Notes: a model not told the origin generated them from the letters alone. 64,000 bases of DNA from Branchiostoma floridae (GCF_000003815.2 NC_049981.1:21602091-21666090); one strand, 5' to 3'; shown: positions 48,353-59,889, numbered from the stretch's first letter. Numbers and translations are program-made.

Positions 48353-49575
48353 GAAATCCCTATGAAGTACACGGCTGAGCACTTGAGGTAGAATTGTGAT
48401 TCTGACATTTATCTATCATAACTTAGTATCAACACCAGCAGGTTTCTTGAAAGGCTTTTACAGCAATACTTATTTGCATTGCAATAAAGACAATAGAAAA
48501 CAAATCGTTATTAATGCCCTTAAAACCTTTATGGCTCTATCGGGAAATTACCATGCGCATCTTCATTTTTGTAGCAACAAACAGCTGCTGAAACAACTGT
48601 CAAGAGAGATTTCCTTATTAGTTAGGATGAAAGCAAAGCTTCAATATTCTGCCTTTGCAGTGACTGATCGTTCTCTTACGTCGATTATGCCATTATCCCT
48701 TAACAATGGCATAATGGAGACATCCGCCTTGTTAGAACCTGTTACCCAGCTACAGACAATGCTACCCTTTGTAGTCATACTGAAGCTTGCATTTCACTTG
48801 ATATAGGCATTGATTTATTGTCAAGGAAATTCTGTGTAGTCGTGCACAAGAGATGTGGATATTCAGGAGAAAATTTGATGACATGTTTGGGGGTGCGGCT
48901 TGAGTTCTAAGCAGGCTAACAGATGGATGCCTGCGAGAACATGCGGCACATTCTCACAACAAACCCCCCTGTTGACGATAAAAGTTTAAATATTGCTAGA
49001 CATGAAATATCAACAATATTTCAAATTAAGGGAAATTGCTTTTAATGGTAGCAATATTTCATCCATGCCAAAACAAAAAACATTTTATTCTCATAGGTAT
49101 ATTCTCTTAGACATTAAGTAAGATTTGTTTCCCCGTCTAGCTTCTTCTAAACCAAATATCACGTTGCACTGTATTTCTACATAATTATCTTGTCTGCATT
49201 CTCCCATACTCCTAAGCTATGCAAACACCCTTCAGTCCCAAGGAGTAAGACTTTAATTGCGGTGACGTCTTGCCGATACCGACGGCACGCCTTGATTATC
49301 GATCGCTTTCCTGAAGAATATAGAGGATTGGCCATCTTCATTTCCCTAACCTTCATTGCTGTTTAAACTAAGTTGTATTTGGTATTATAGGAGGAGTGTG
49401 TACAAATAGGTAAATATGACATTGTCAAAGAATATTTAGACCACCAAGGCCTTAAAAAAGTCGCAGTAACTTTAGACCATTAGCCATATTTGTATTTTGT
49501 CTACTTAAACTTACAACTGTCGATCTTAATTACACTGTTTAAAGTCTGTTTTCCACTGATCTTTTATCTTAGCTT

Positions 49576-49820
49576 AAGGTGCACTCTCACTGCACTTGCG
49601 TCATACTTGAGTTTCTGTGGGGTTCGAAAAATACTAAACGAATTTCAGAGATAAAGGACGTATCTACTTACTTTTTGTGTATTTTGTTATCTTCTAAGTC
49701 ATACTTTTACGTATAAAGCAATGTCTAAATTATAAAAAAATCGGCGATAATAACAGTGACGCGGTGAACGAACCCCGCAGTGACACAAGCTTAACGCACA
49801 TGCCGTGAGAGTGCACCTTT
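49576..49820. mobile_element. MITE with ~50-bp terminal inverted repeats
   Basis: AAGGTGCACTCTCACTGCAC (left) and the inverse of the right end AAGGTGCACTCTCACGGCAT match. Both continue with GCGT and later GGGGTTCG at the same distance. Flanked by TTA/TTT-like bases. Non-coding. Confidence 0.8.
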
Positions 49821-50288
49821 ATCGGGACACTCTACTTGTTTATTAAAACATCTGGGGTCATGAGCGTCTAAACAGCCTGGTTTGCTCCCGGGAAATCGCA
49901 GCTGCTTTACTTTGCAATCTTGTCTGAATCAATCTTGCCCAATTTGGTAGAAGTTTGTAGCTCTGGTATTTCAGCTTCATCACATCGATATTCCTCGTAT
50001 ACAACAAAAGTTTACGTCCAAACGAAAAATGTCCACTACTTTACATGTCCTTCACCTTCTCAGCGTAGTATTTGGACACATTCTTCTGAAATTCACCTGA
50101 AATCAATACGGAATGTAAGAAGAAATGTTAGAAAGAAGTGGCATTGCCGACTTAACCGTTTTATTTTTTTAAATTTTTTTATTATTATTTTTTTCTATTT
50201 GCTTTTTGGACAGACGAGGACAATATGGCACTGCACTCAAGTTTTGTAACTTATATTAACAATGTGGATACACTGTACAGACATAAGG

Positions 50289-50495
50289 TAAAGGTAGTCT
50301 TTTACCTTCCCGACCGAAGTCAGGTACCCATTTTAAACTTGTGTGAAGTGAGGAAGGTCGTGTAAAGTGCCATTCCCAAGGGCACAACGTCGAGGGCACG
50401 GCGGGGATCGAACTCAGGACCTCTAGATTCCGAGCCGAAAGCTCTACCCGAGCCGAAAGCTCGCCCGAGGCTGACCGTTGGGCCGTCCTTCATAA
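50289..50495 (-). mobile_element. tRNA-derived SINE with duplicated anticodon-arm segment
   Basis: On the minus strand the head reads GGTCAGCCTCGGGCGAGC, then GAGTTCGATCCCC (B box). The body has TTGTGCCCTTGGGAATGGCA, CTTCCTCACTTCACACAAG and GGGTACCTGACTTCGGTCGG, ending AAAAGACTACCTTTACC. The segment GAGCTTTCGGCTCGG occurs twice, 18 bases apart (plus-strand 50431 and 50449), where the SINE at 46183 has one copy. Confidence 0.8.
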
Positions 50496-50505
50496 TGGAG
50501 TGTGG

Positions 50506-51772
50506 CGTCAGTGCTCTCTTCGCACCGAACGTGCGACCTTGAAACACATGAAGGTCGACAGACGAGGAACGATCACCGTTTTAGCAAAGTGCATAAAGTC
50601 TAACTCTTGGGATGCTTGCAGTTCCCGATTGCTATTTTTATCCCTGCCTTTGATAAATTGGATAGAATTGGTCTGTACACGCCAGCACCATTAAATTGGT
50701 CGGACAAAATCAACTAGGAGGGGCTTGACACTGAATAGCCTATTGCCCAAGAGGACTACGTATGATTAGTTCTAGTGAGTCGGGACGTCAGAAACTTCGC
50801 GTAGTAAAGGTTATCTGCCACTGCAGATTTTGCGTAAAACTTGCGTTAAGACCGCAACAGTTTAGTAGCTAAGGACTGCAATATCCGATTATGTTTTTGT
50901 TTTGTTTTTTCAAGTTAACTATCGCTCTAGTAAAATAACTTATATGTATCTAGCAAAGATTCTGTACATGTATCTGTTTCTATATCTAACAACCCTTCGG
51001 CGTAACACACCAGCTAAGATTGATATAAAACTTTGTTTTATTTCTCTGGCTGATAATGTGTGTTGTAATATCAGCAGGCAAAAGCTTTCTTTGTATATAC
51101 TGTGAACGTGAACATTAACTTACACTTAAATACGCGTAGTCTGTACAACTGAACAAGCTTCCATTCTAATTTCCATTCCTTTAATGAAATGGCAACGAAG
51201 AGCAATGATAATGAAATCATAACAAGCAACGATTTTGATTTAAATGAGTTATGATGACAATGACAATAATTTTTCTTTGTGTTAGTCCAATTTCTTTGAG
51301 TAGGTCCAATTCGTGTGTTATAGCTTGATTTTCTTCGAAAGGATTTTCTTGCATATCCGTGGGTAAATGAATTAGATAACTAAATCAAATGTGTAGAGGT
51401 ATATTTGTATTCCTAAATTTGCAGAGCTGTACTCCCTGCTTAAATGTATGTAGAAAAAATTACTATTTTACGATTTACTAAAGATATTCTATCACATTGT
51501 AGTTGTTAACATAATTTCAGTGAATATTTGGTTATATTTATGGTCTAGCTGAAGAGAACTTACAAGAGATCTGCGCATATATGTGTAAATTACAATGATA
51601 TATTTAATTTACGAGAGGCCCATAAACATTTGACTAATAAACATTTTATGATGTCGTATATTACAAAACACTCATTTGACTTAAGTGCATGGTCGATAAT
51701 CACTATAAAGACAAATGGATTTTTTGATCCCCCAAAGTTACAAATTATTAATAATGGTGTCTACTTCGTAAA
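50506..51772. other. Intergenic stretch, nothing recognised
   Basis: AT-rich sequence without repeat boundaries or exon-like frames. Confidence 0.4.
51764..51772 (+). repeat. Left target-site duplication
   Basis: CTTCGTAAA, identical to 54987-54995 on the other side of the fold-back element. Confidence 0.65.
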
Positions 51773-52880
51773 GGGAGGGTCTTTTTAGCGAATGCCCACA
51801 AACGCCCACTCTAGAGAAGTCCGCGCTGCACGAATCTCATTTTTTTTGCTTGGAATATGTCCACGTTGTGCTCCCATGTATTAATCCTGAGTTTCAAGTC
51901 AATCCATTGACCCGAAGTGACATAAATAAAAGTTTTCGATTCTCGATGGTCTTTTTAGCGAACGCCCACAAAATGTCTTTTTAGCGAATGCCCACTATAT
52001 CCACAAAAATATCGGCCGTCGCGCAACGACACCTAAACCTACCGCCACAAACATGTTCAAGATGGTGTCCCATTGATGTGTACGGAGTTTCCGTGCTTTA
52101 CAAGCATTTTAAGTCCCTGTTTTTGGTCAAAATGTACGCGCCGATACTACCATACATTAACAATAGCAATTCAAAATGGCGGGCACTAGTCATGTGACCT
52201 CCTTGCGGGACTGTTCTATAAGTATCGCGGGAGGGACTGTTGTAGCATAGCTAATCATACAAACATTTTAGAGTGAATTCTGAACAAGATTTTCATTTCA
52301 TAGTGCTATCATCTGACTGATATTTACATTGTGGTCCTTTTTTCTGTGCTATTATTACCCAGGTTTAAGGAAATTAGTGCAAATATGGATATTGATTCAC
52401 CTCAGTGCCCAATTAATGTACAAAAGGCTCAGACACATTAGTGTTATAAACCTGACTAGGGGCAGGTAACCAATACTAGAAAAACATAGCTATTTATTAT
52501 TAACAATACTATTTACATTATAATAATAACTCTTCACCAAACTGGACTTTTCTTATCTTTATTTATCACAGAAACATTGTTACAATGAGGATTTGATTAG
52601 ATGAGTATCTGTTACAGTGTGCACAAACTTATTAAATACTTTCACTCCCTAAATATTTTTAAAGTATTGTAAAAAGTTGACATATAAACAATATTAATTG
52701 CATTATTTGTGTGCAGTAAAATGTGACCACATGCTATCAATAGCCTAATAAAATGTTGGAACATGGCACAAGCGGGCTCCTCTTCTGAGTACAGAAAGGA
52801 AATGTTTTATAACATTTACTAGTAGTTATTACGTAGAATATTTCAACTGTAAAATGTACCTTTATTAACATTTACAAACA
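51773..52880 (+). repeat. Left terminal inverted repeat
   Basis: It carries the sub-terminal motif TCTTTTTAGCGAA at about 51780, 51950 and 51975. A 69-codon frame (51988-52197) is repeated exactly in the other arm but lacks any recognisable domain. Confidence 0.85.
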
Positions 52881-52904
52881 AATTGTTTTTTCTCTTCTTA
52901 ATAA

Positions 52905-53777
52905 ATGACAACAGTACAGGTAAGTAAGGTGTGTTTACTTTTATAACAGGCCAGGTAAGACGCCGTACAGGTAAGTAAGGTGTGTTTCCTTTCATTACAG
53001 ACCAGGTAAGACACCATACAGGTGAGTAACGTGTATTTCCTTTCATTACAGACCAGGTAAGACACCGCACAGGTGAGTAAGGTGTGTTTCCTTTGCCTAT
53101 ATACCATATAGGCCATTATACAGGTGAGTAAGGCGTCTTTCCTTTGCCTACAGACCAGATAGGGTATTATGCAGGTGAGTAAAGCAACTTTCCTTTGCCT
53201 ATAGACCAGATAGGGTATTACACAGGTAAGTTAGGTGTCTTTCCTTCGCCTATATACCAGATGGGGCATTATACAGGTGAGTAAGGTGTCTTTCCTTTGC
53301 CTATAGACCAGATAGGCCATTATACAGGTAAGTAAGATGTCTTTCCTTTGCCTGTAGACCAGATAGGGTATAATACAGGTGACTGAGGACAAGTGAGGTG
53401 AGTAAAGCAACTTTCCTTTGCCTATATACTACCATATAGGCCATTATACAGGTGAGTAAGGCGTCTTTCCTTTGCCTATAGACCAGATAGGTATTATACA
53501 GGTGAGTAAAGCAACTTACTTACCTGTATAATGTCTTATCTGGTCTGTAATCAAAGGGAATACACGTTACTCACCTGTACGGTGTCTTACCTGGTCTGTA
53601 ATGAAAGGAAATACACGTTACTCACCTGTACGGTGTCTTACCTAGTCTGTAGTCAAGGAAACACAACTTACTCACCTGTACGGTGTCTTACCTGGTCTTC
53701 TATAAAAGGAAACACACCTTACTTACCTGTACGGCGTCTTACCTGGCCTGTTATAAAAGTAAACACACCTACTACCG
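52905..53777. repeat. ~50-bp minisatellite with splice-site-like units, inverted at its centre
   Basis: About a dozen units at 52905-53510 repeat CAGGT(A/G)AGTAAGG, TTTCCTTT and (TTAC/CTAT)AGACCAG with a ~50-base period. From about 53513 the same units continue in the opposite direction (ACTTACTTACCTGTATAATG) for at least five units until the N gap. The plus-strand unit contains both a donor-like CAG|GTAAGT and a pyrimidine tract plus ACAG acceptor-like stretch. Confidence 0.9.
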
Positions 53778-53877
53778 NNNNNNNNNNNNNNNNNNNNNNN
53801 NNNNNNNNNNNNNNNNNNNNNNNNNNNNNNNNNNNNNNNNNNNNNNNNNNNNNNNNNNNNNNNNNNNNNNNNNNNNN
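53778..53877. other. Assembly gap, 100 N
   Basis: Exactly 100 N, probably a placeholder of unknown length. By symmetry it hides the end of the inverted minisatellite and the inner edge of the right arm. Confidence 0.99.
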
Positions 53878-54986
53878 TTTGTTTGTAATGTTAATAAAGG
53901 TACATTTTACAGTTGAAATATTCTACGTAATAACTACTAGTAAATGTTATAAAACATTTCCTTTCTGTACTCAGAAGAGGAGCCCGCTTGTGCCATGTTC
54001 CAACATTTTATTAGGCTATTGATAGCATGTGGTCACATTTTACTGCACACAAATAATGCAATTAATATTGTTTATATGTCAACTTCTTACAATACTTTAA
54101 AAATATTTAGGGAGTGAAAGTATTTAATAAGTTTGTGCACACTGTAACAGATACTCATCTAATCAAATCCTCATTGTAACAATGTTTCTGTGATAAATAA
54201 AGATAAGAAAAGTCCAGTTTGGTGAAGAGTTATTATTATAATGTAAATAGTATTGTTAATAATAAATAGCTATGTTTTTCTAGTATTGGTTACCTGCCCC
54301 TAGTCAGGTTTATAACACTAATGTGTCTGAGCCTTTTGTACATTAATTGGGCACTGAGGTGAATCAATATCCATATTTGCACTAATTTCCTTAAACCTGG
54401 GTAATAATAGCACAGAAAAAAGGACCACAATGTAAATATCAGTCAGATGATAGCACTATGAAATGAAAATCTTGTTCAGAATTCACTCTAAAATGTTTGT
54501 ATGATTAGCTATGCTACAACAGTCCCTCCCGCGATACTTATAGAACAGTCCCGCAAGGAGGTCACATGACTAGTGCCCGCCATTTTGAATTGCTATTGTT
54601 AATGTATGGTAGTATCGGCGCGTACATTTTGACCAAAAACAGGGACTTAAAATGCTTGTAAAGCACGGAAACTCCGTACACATCAATGGGACACCATCTT
54701 GAACATGTTTGTGGCGGTAGGTTTAGGTGTCGTTGCGCGACGGCCGATATTTTTGTGGATATAGTGGGCATTCGCTAAAAAGACATTTTGTGGGCGTTCG
54801 CTAAAAAGACCATCGAGAATCGAAAACTTTTATTTATGTCACTTCGGGTCAATGGATTGACTTGAAACTCAGGATTAATACATGGGAGCACAACGTGGAC
54901 ATATTCCAAGCAAAAAAAATGAGATTCGTGCAGCGCGGACTTCTCTAGAGTGGGCGTTTGTGGGCATTCGCTAAAAAGACCATGCG
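53878..54986 (-). repeat. Right terminal inverted repeat
   Basis: Inverse of 51773-52880, with very few differences seen by eye (for example CTTCTTACAA against TTTTTACAA near 54083/52673). Confidence 0.85.
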
Positions 54987-54995
54987 CTTCGTAAA
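54987..54995 (+). repeat. Right target-site duplication
   Basis: CTTCGTAAA, identical to 51764-51772. Confidence 0.65.
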
Positions 54996-54999
54996 GACA

Positions 55000-55599
55000 T
55001 GGTACAAGAAACAGCTTGGCAGAGCTATGTCTGAATTGCGCCGTTTAGATAATTGTTGTTAATCGACAATCATATAATCACGAATACTCTAGTAATTATG
55101 CGTACTTTCGTAATTGTAAGACCTATTGATTATATATTCTGAAAATATTATCAAAAGTGGTAAAGTTTTCTTTTTAATCGGTATAATCTTAAGTTAATAA
55201 TGTATTGTAGTGAAAAATCATGCCTACTTGCCTAGACCACTGACTGGTCCATTCTTCCTTCTGGTATGACTTGTCCACCATATATGAAATCATAAACAGT
55301 AGATATAAGTGCTGTTGTATTTTTTCGCTGTAATAAGATACATTATTATTAAGCCAGATACATCGCCGCTTCCCAGCCAAATAGTTGTTTTTCTTGCAGT
55401 ATCAATGGTTTTCATGAACGCAGATAGTGTTATGTATCGAACAGTGTATGCCTCGATTTGTTTGGGAAAAACAATGTTGCATGTAAAAGTGAAGTAAGAA
55501 TCTTTTATTCTATTGCAATTAGTATTGTTCTTGAACTATTGCGTTACAAAGGCAACAACCCCATAGCATGTCCAGGACAAAATATTAAAAAATGGAAGT
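55000..55599. other. Intergenic stretch, nothing recognised
   Basis: AT-rich. Short frames overlap on both strands. Confidence 0.4.
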
Positions 55600-55835
55600 T
55601 ATGCTGCAGTAAAAACGTCACATGCCAGGGGGCTAAAATCGACACTACAGTTCTTGTTTTTGGTCTTCTTAACACCTACCTAAATACCAAATGTCATCAC
55701 AATCCATCCAGAGGTTCTCCAATACTGACCACAAATATCTGAAAACACAGGCACATAGTACAAAAAGGCAGACACACAGACAGACAGACCCAAAACAATA
55801 CCTCCGCTTTTCGTGGAGGTAAAGAGTGACTTGCT
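55600..55835 (+). repeat. Dispersed repeat ending in CAGACAGACAG..CAATACCTCCGC
   Basis: The order AACACCTACCTAAATACCAA, ATCACAATCCATCCAG, CACAGACAGACAGACCCAAA and CAATACCTCCGCTTTTCGTG is a pattern I associate with an interspersed repeat of marine invertebrates (from memory, unchecked). A piece (CAATACCTCCGCTTAAAGGA) recurs near 59141. Confidence 0.45.
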
Positions 55836-56567
55836 TGCACTAACGCCTCCTTCCAACAATCCAATATTGAAGATAGATGCTCATTAATGCAGCTCACAGT
55901 ATCACGATTGACGGGTTTACATTCCTCTTTAAACTGATTTGCTGCGAACAATGGTCCCTGCGGGGGTGTCAGATAATGTCATCGTTTCACGCAAAGTCTC
56001 TTGAATATGAATTGAGCTCACTTGATGAATGCACGTAAGCATATCGCTTAGCTAGGTTCAATCCTGCTTTTTATCTCATATCCATCTTCGTGTGCGTACT
56101 TGCTTGACAATCCCAGCCATGAAATTAAAAACTGAACTGAAGAGATGTTTAGATACCCTCTAACGCATCAAGATCAGAGGTATATTATCAAATACAACCA
56201 AGGTAAACTAGAGTTCCACGACCTCAACCCCTTCGCCAAATATTCAAGGCTTATCATATTTGACCTGTGGCGATCACCAAATCTGGCCGTTGTTTTCAGC
56301 GTAGTTGGCAATGCAAAAGTCTTCAGCAAAAGTAGGTAACAGATGGTCATATGGGAGGAGAACAATTCCAGTCCAAATCTTCCTATTTAAATGCATTTGC
56401 CACCTGTTGCACTACTGGTGGTCGATGTAACCTCGACGATTGCCGTGAGTGCGCATGCTGTAGTGATCCTGTGAGTTGTGATATTTCTTAGCTGTTATTT
56501 TAACATCTGTAAAAATAACTGAGGGTGGTCGTGACAGGTGATGATTTATGGTGAGGCGTCTTTTTTT
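55836..56567. other. Intergenic stretch with one dispersed motif
   Basis: GAGTTCCACGACCTCAACCC then TTCGCCAAAT at about 56211-56241 is the inverse of the GGTCGTGGAACT phrase in the 898-bp duplication. No gene recognised. Confidence 0.4.
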
Positions 56568-56805
56568 AGCCTCCTTCGCAGACTTCGAGCGGGACTGGCT
56601 TTTATTCTATGGGGAGAGCGCTGGTTCGATAGTTTCAATGTTGGCTCGAATGGGTTCTCGAATGCCGAGAAAGGGACTTTACCGTCGAAGTCGAGGCGGG
56701 CGAAACTCCTTGAACGGCAAATTTCCTTTCTCGACATTGGAGAATCTTAGCCAACTTTGTAACTAGCGAACCCCCCACCCCCCACGCCCGTCTGCAAAGG
56801 AGGCT
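56568..56805. mobile_element. MITE with AGCCTCCTTCGCAGAC ends
   Basis: The left end AGCCTCCTTCGCAGAC and the inverse of the right end AGCCTCCTTTGCAGAC differ at one base in 16. The interior is GC-rich with a C-rich tract (56771-56790). Three overlapping short frames inside are compositional. No clear target duplication. Confidence 0.75.
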
Positions 56806-58821
56806 ACGTCCTTCCCTAGACGAGAAAACGAGCCATCAAACTTTGAAATTCTGCTGCTGTAACGTGAAAAGCCGCTCGAAAACCCATTATAATATTGAAC
56901 TCGGTAAATTGGGCTTTCTGTGAAACTGGTGGACCACAAGACAAAACAAAAAGCCTGATAAAAAAACATAAGACGTCTAAAACAAGCCAGAGCATGGCCT
57001 CTGCTTGCAGGTCCAAAACTGTAAAGCATACTGAACCGTATTTAGGGCATGGCTGCGTACTTAAACCTGCGTCAGACAGAAATGTCAATGTGCAACTCAT
57101 GAGGAAATCAGGATACGCAGTAAGTACGACCGGGCCTATACAAACCTAACTACTACTCCATGACCTTTATCCTAGTCATCGACCGTCGTTTCATCTTGTC
57201 TTCATTAGAAAACTTTTTATTAGCTTCATGGAGAAATATTGACTATCGGATCAGTGATGCTCCACTTCTTTCATTGAGACAGTGATCCATGGGTAATAAC
57301 GCTGAAGAGCCCCGGTGGGAGAGGAAGTCAAAGTTGATTGATAACTGGGTTACCGTAGCGTCTACGGCGGCGGCCTGTGTACGGAGATCGGATTTGATCG
57401 TGTGTAAACAAAATGGAAACCAAAACAAATTGAGTAATACACTACAAATAAAAACGTTTTTTGTTTGAAGCACGGTTTCAAATTGTTTGGATGGCCACAA
57501 TTCATCCATCCGAGGACTTCATAAAGAGACTTAAGAGGAATGCAAGCAAAAGTCTTCGTGGACTTTCCTGTCATCTAATCATGTGAACTATTCATATTCA
57601 TTATGCAACTAGATAAATCCTATATTATTAATTACATCTGCCCTTATGTCTACAACTGTCTTAAGAAGCGAGAAGAAGTTGAACATGTACATACCAGCAC
57701 ATAGTAGTCTCTGTAGTTGAAATTGTGTCTTATCGCTACGACATTAGAGAACCTTAGCTTGTTGGAGCATAAATGTACAAAAATTGAATAAAGGTCTTTC
57801 ATTCATTCATTGTTAAACACTACCTTCTTGATTTGACAAAAAAGAATCCTGCCCATGAACCAGTCTGCTACCTAAAACTGAAAAGGAGGCCCAGCTCCAG
57901 AGGCAAGTGTTCTGTTTCTAAAAATGGCATTTTTCTGAATCCCAAGAAACACCTGTATTGGCAGCTTGACATTGTATTGGACTCTGCATTATACAGCAGC
58001 AACATTCGAATACCCCCCCCCCCCCAGTATCCTCCGGGCAAAATGTATTATATTACTGGATCATAAATCGTTCTTTTTCGTCTTAACCTCATATGACAAT
58101 TTGCAAGTTTTGTTGACTGTGACTATTCATAAAAATGTGCTCCTTCCTTAGGAAATAGCACCCGATTCTGGGGTTGACTTTCCTGTCAGATTAACTTGGC
58201 TTGATTAAAACCAGTCACGTTACTAGGCAAATATGTGTTTTTCTTCGGTTTATGTGCTAAACTTCAGAGGACTCTGAAGGGGATACGTAGTATTGTACGG
58301 AGGAGTTGGCCCCTATTTTAGTATTTCTGTATTATTAGGGATCTGGGAAGCCATGATTATCCAGCTTCTAGCTCCTCAGTGATCAGCACCATGGACAGGG
58401 TGGTGATGAGTTAGTCTCTACCGGATTCCCGCCTGGCTGAATATATAGTAATAGGGGGCCTTCCCTTTGGCCAAGTTAGGAATAAAAGTATAGTAGAAGT
58501 TAATTGGCCTAGGAGTGAACCGATTGGCCGGTGGATAGAATGCAAAAGATTGACTAAAACCCCATGGCAACTTCGTCTCTCTCTCATCCAGCTGCCACAC
58601 GTCGGCTTGGAGACTATCGGTGAGTAACTATCGGCCACATGGTGCCGCCTTGATTTGATGTTTATCCTGTGATGTTTGTAAAGATTTAAAATATCCAACA
58701 TGTGATAATCGGAAAAGTATACATTCCTTCCTCACCAAAAAAAAAAGAATCACCATGCAAGTTACGTGGCAGAAGGAATGCCCAATCTCGATAGAGGTGT
58801 GGTGGTGAATGTTATTGCATT
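56806..58821. other. Intergenic stretch with a C homopolymer
   Basis: A run of about 13 C lies at 58013-58025. A plus frame near 57830-58066 (reading SSRGKCSVSKNGIFLNPKKH) was examined and not recognised. Confidence 0.35.
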
Positions 58822-58998
58822 TGTATATATATATAAGAAACGTGCAGCCCGACATCCAGAAGAAGAAGAAGGAGAAGGAAATCTTGGTTTTGACAGCTTT
58901 TTTTTAAATTTCAATTTAAAAAAAAAGCTTTCAAAACCAAGATTTCCTTCTTCTTCTGCCTTCTATATATATATATATGTCAGGCTGAACGTTTCTTG
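58822..58998. mobile_element. Palindromic MITE-like hairpin in TA microsatellites
   Basis: AAGAAACGTGCAGCCCGACA (58835) is answered by the inverse of TGTCAGGCTGAACGTTTCTT (to 58997), and GGAAATCTTGGTTTTGA by TCAAAACCAAGATTTCC, around an A/T-run centre near 58912. The right arm has an extra TATATATATA insertion. Nearly the whole element is stem. Confidence 0.8.
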
Positions 58999-59524
58999 TG
59001 CGACAAGCTCACGTGTACAAATCGTCGATTATGGTGAAAACGATGTGATTGGTGCCTTCTCGCCTGAAGTCCTGTTGTAATGTTGTCTGCATGTTGGAAA
59101 TACAAATGCGGTTGGCGGGATCTTCTGTAACCATAGGAATCAATACCTCCGCTTAAAGGAGCTCCTCCCGAGATGCTGATAGCTTTAATTTGGACTGAAT
59201 CATTTATTACGCGCGAATACTTTCTGTTCAACATACTTTGGGAACGTTACCGACCGCACATGCTTTCCTCTTCCAAAGAGTTCAGGGGGTGGGGCTGTTT
59301 AGTAAAGACGAAAATGACAAAACATATTTATTTTATTGACCATCGTCACATCCTCACATGTGTCCCTACAAATTACATCAATCCGAAAGCTACGTGAATC
59401 TAAATTTTCAAAACAATTTAATCAATCTTATATCTAATGTGTATGCCATATTGTGCAATCTTGTCACACCTACCATTTTTCTTGCAATTTTAGCATGAAA
59501 GTTCACCTGTGTTGGTGAATGACA
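58999..59524. other. Intergenic stretch, nothing recognised
   Basis: One 24-base scrap of the 'CAATACCTCCGC' repeat near 59141. Otherwise unassigned. Confidence 0.4.
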
Positions 59525-59889
59525 TTATGGATAAACTAATAATAAACTTCAACTAACCAACACAACAACTAATTTGGGACTTACCCCGTTGTTGACGGAA
59601 TGGACCGGTCTACTTTAGCTTCCGGAACGTGACGTCAGAGACGCGTGACCATAGCAGAGGGTCATAAATGCCAGATAGCCTGTGTCGCCCCCGTCTCTAG
59701 TTAGCGATGGGCGGTGGGCGCGGATGTAAACAAGCTCGTTCACTCCTATGGGAAAGAATTCCGGCTCAGAATCAAGGATCTTAACGTTCCGAAAGCTACA
59801 GTAGACGGGTCCATTTTGTCAGCCGACAATTTGTGGTAAGTCTCAACTTATTTGTAGTGTTGGTTAGTTAGAATTTAGTTTATCCATAA
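59525..59889. mobile_element. MITE, ~365 bp, with ~110-bp inverted arms
   Basis: TTATGGATAAACTA (left) matches the inverse of the right end TTATGGATAAACTA, followed in both by CAACTAACCAACAC, GACTTACC, ATGGACC(G/C)GTCTACT and CGGAACGT. TA occurs at both outer edges, compatible with a TA target duplication. The interior has TGACGTCA (a CRE-type palindrome) at about 59630 and a GC-rich stretch. Non-coding. Confidence 0.82.

Larger units (their letters stand above)
46464..50288. other. Intergenic stretch with LINE-tail and MITE pieces
   Basis: A B-box-like GTGGGTACGAGTTCCGG near 47032 may be another SINE scrap. The 136-codon frame at 48396-48806 and the 99-codon frame at 47992-48291 were examined and not recognised. 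Confidence 0.35.
51773..54986. mobile_element. Mutator-like fold-back element with 1.1-kb terminal inverted repeats
   Basis: Arms 51773-52880 and 53878-54986 are essentially identical inverse copies (1108 and 1109 bases). CTTCGTAAA flanks both outer ends (51764-51772 and 54987-54995; the tenth base G also agrees). With a 9-bp duplication the two termini have equal offset to the shared GTCTTTTTAGCG. Nine-base duplications and long terminal repeats are typical of Mutator-like elements (family knowledge). Each arm has three copies of TCTTTTTAGCGAA(T/C)GCCCAC near its end, as expected of transposase-binding sites. The core is a ~50-bp minisatellite that flips orientation at about 53512. No transposase gene is visible. 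Confidence 0.78.

Noticed and set aside
48396-48806. 136-codon plus-strand frame
   Set aside because: No domain or conserved motif that I recognise; part of it resembles a dispersed repeat (CAGCTGCTGAAACAACTG).
52905-53777. CRISPR array
   Set aside because: Units are a continuous minisatellite with no unique spacers, the array inverts in the middle, and the genome is eukaryotic.
53531-54022. 163-codon frame with repeated SYLVCN-type peptides
   Set aside because: It is the 50-bp minisatellite read in frame plus the 100-N gap; no protein signal.
58766-59080. 104-codon frame across the 58.9-kb hairpin
   Set aside because: It reads through a palindromic MITE and TA microsatellites.
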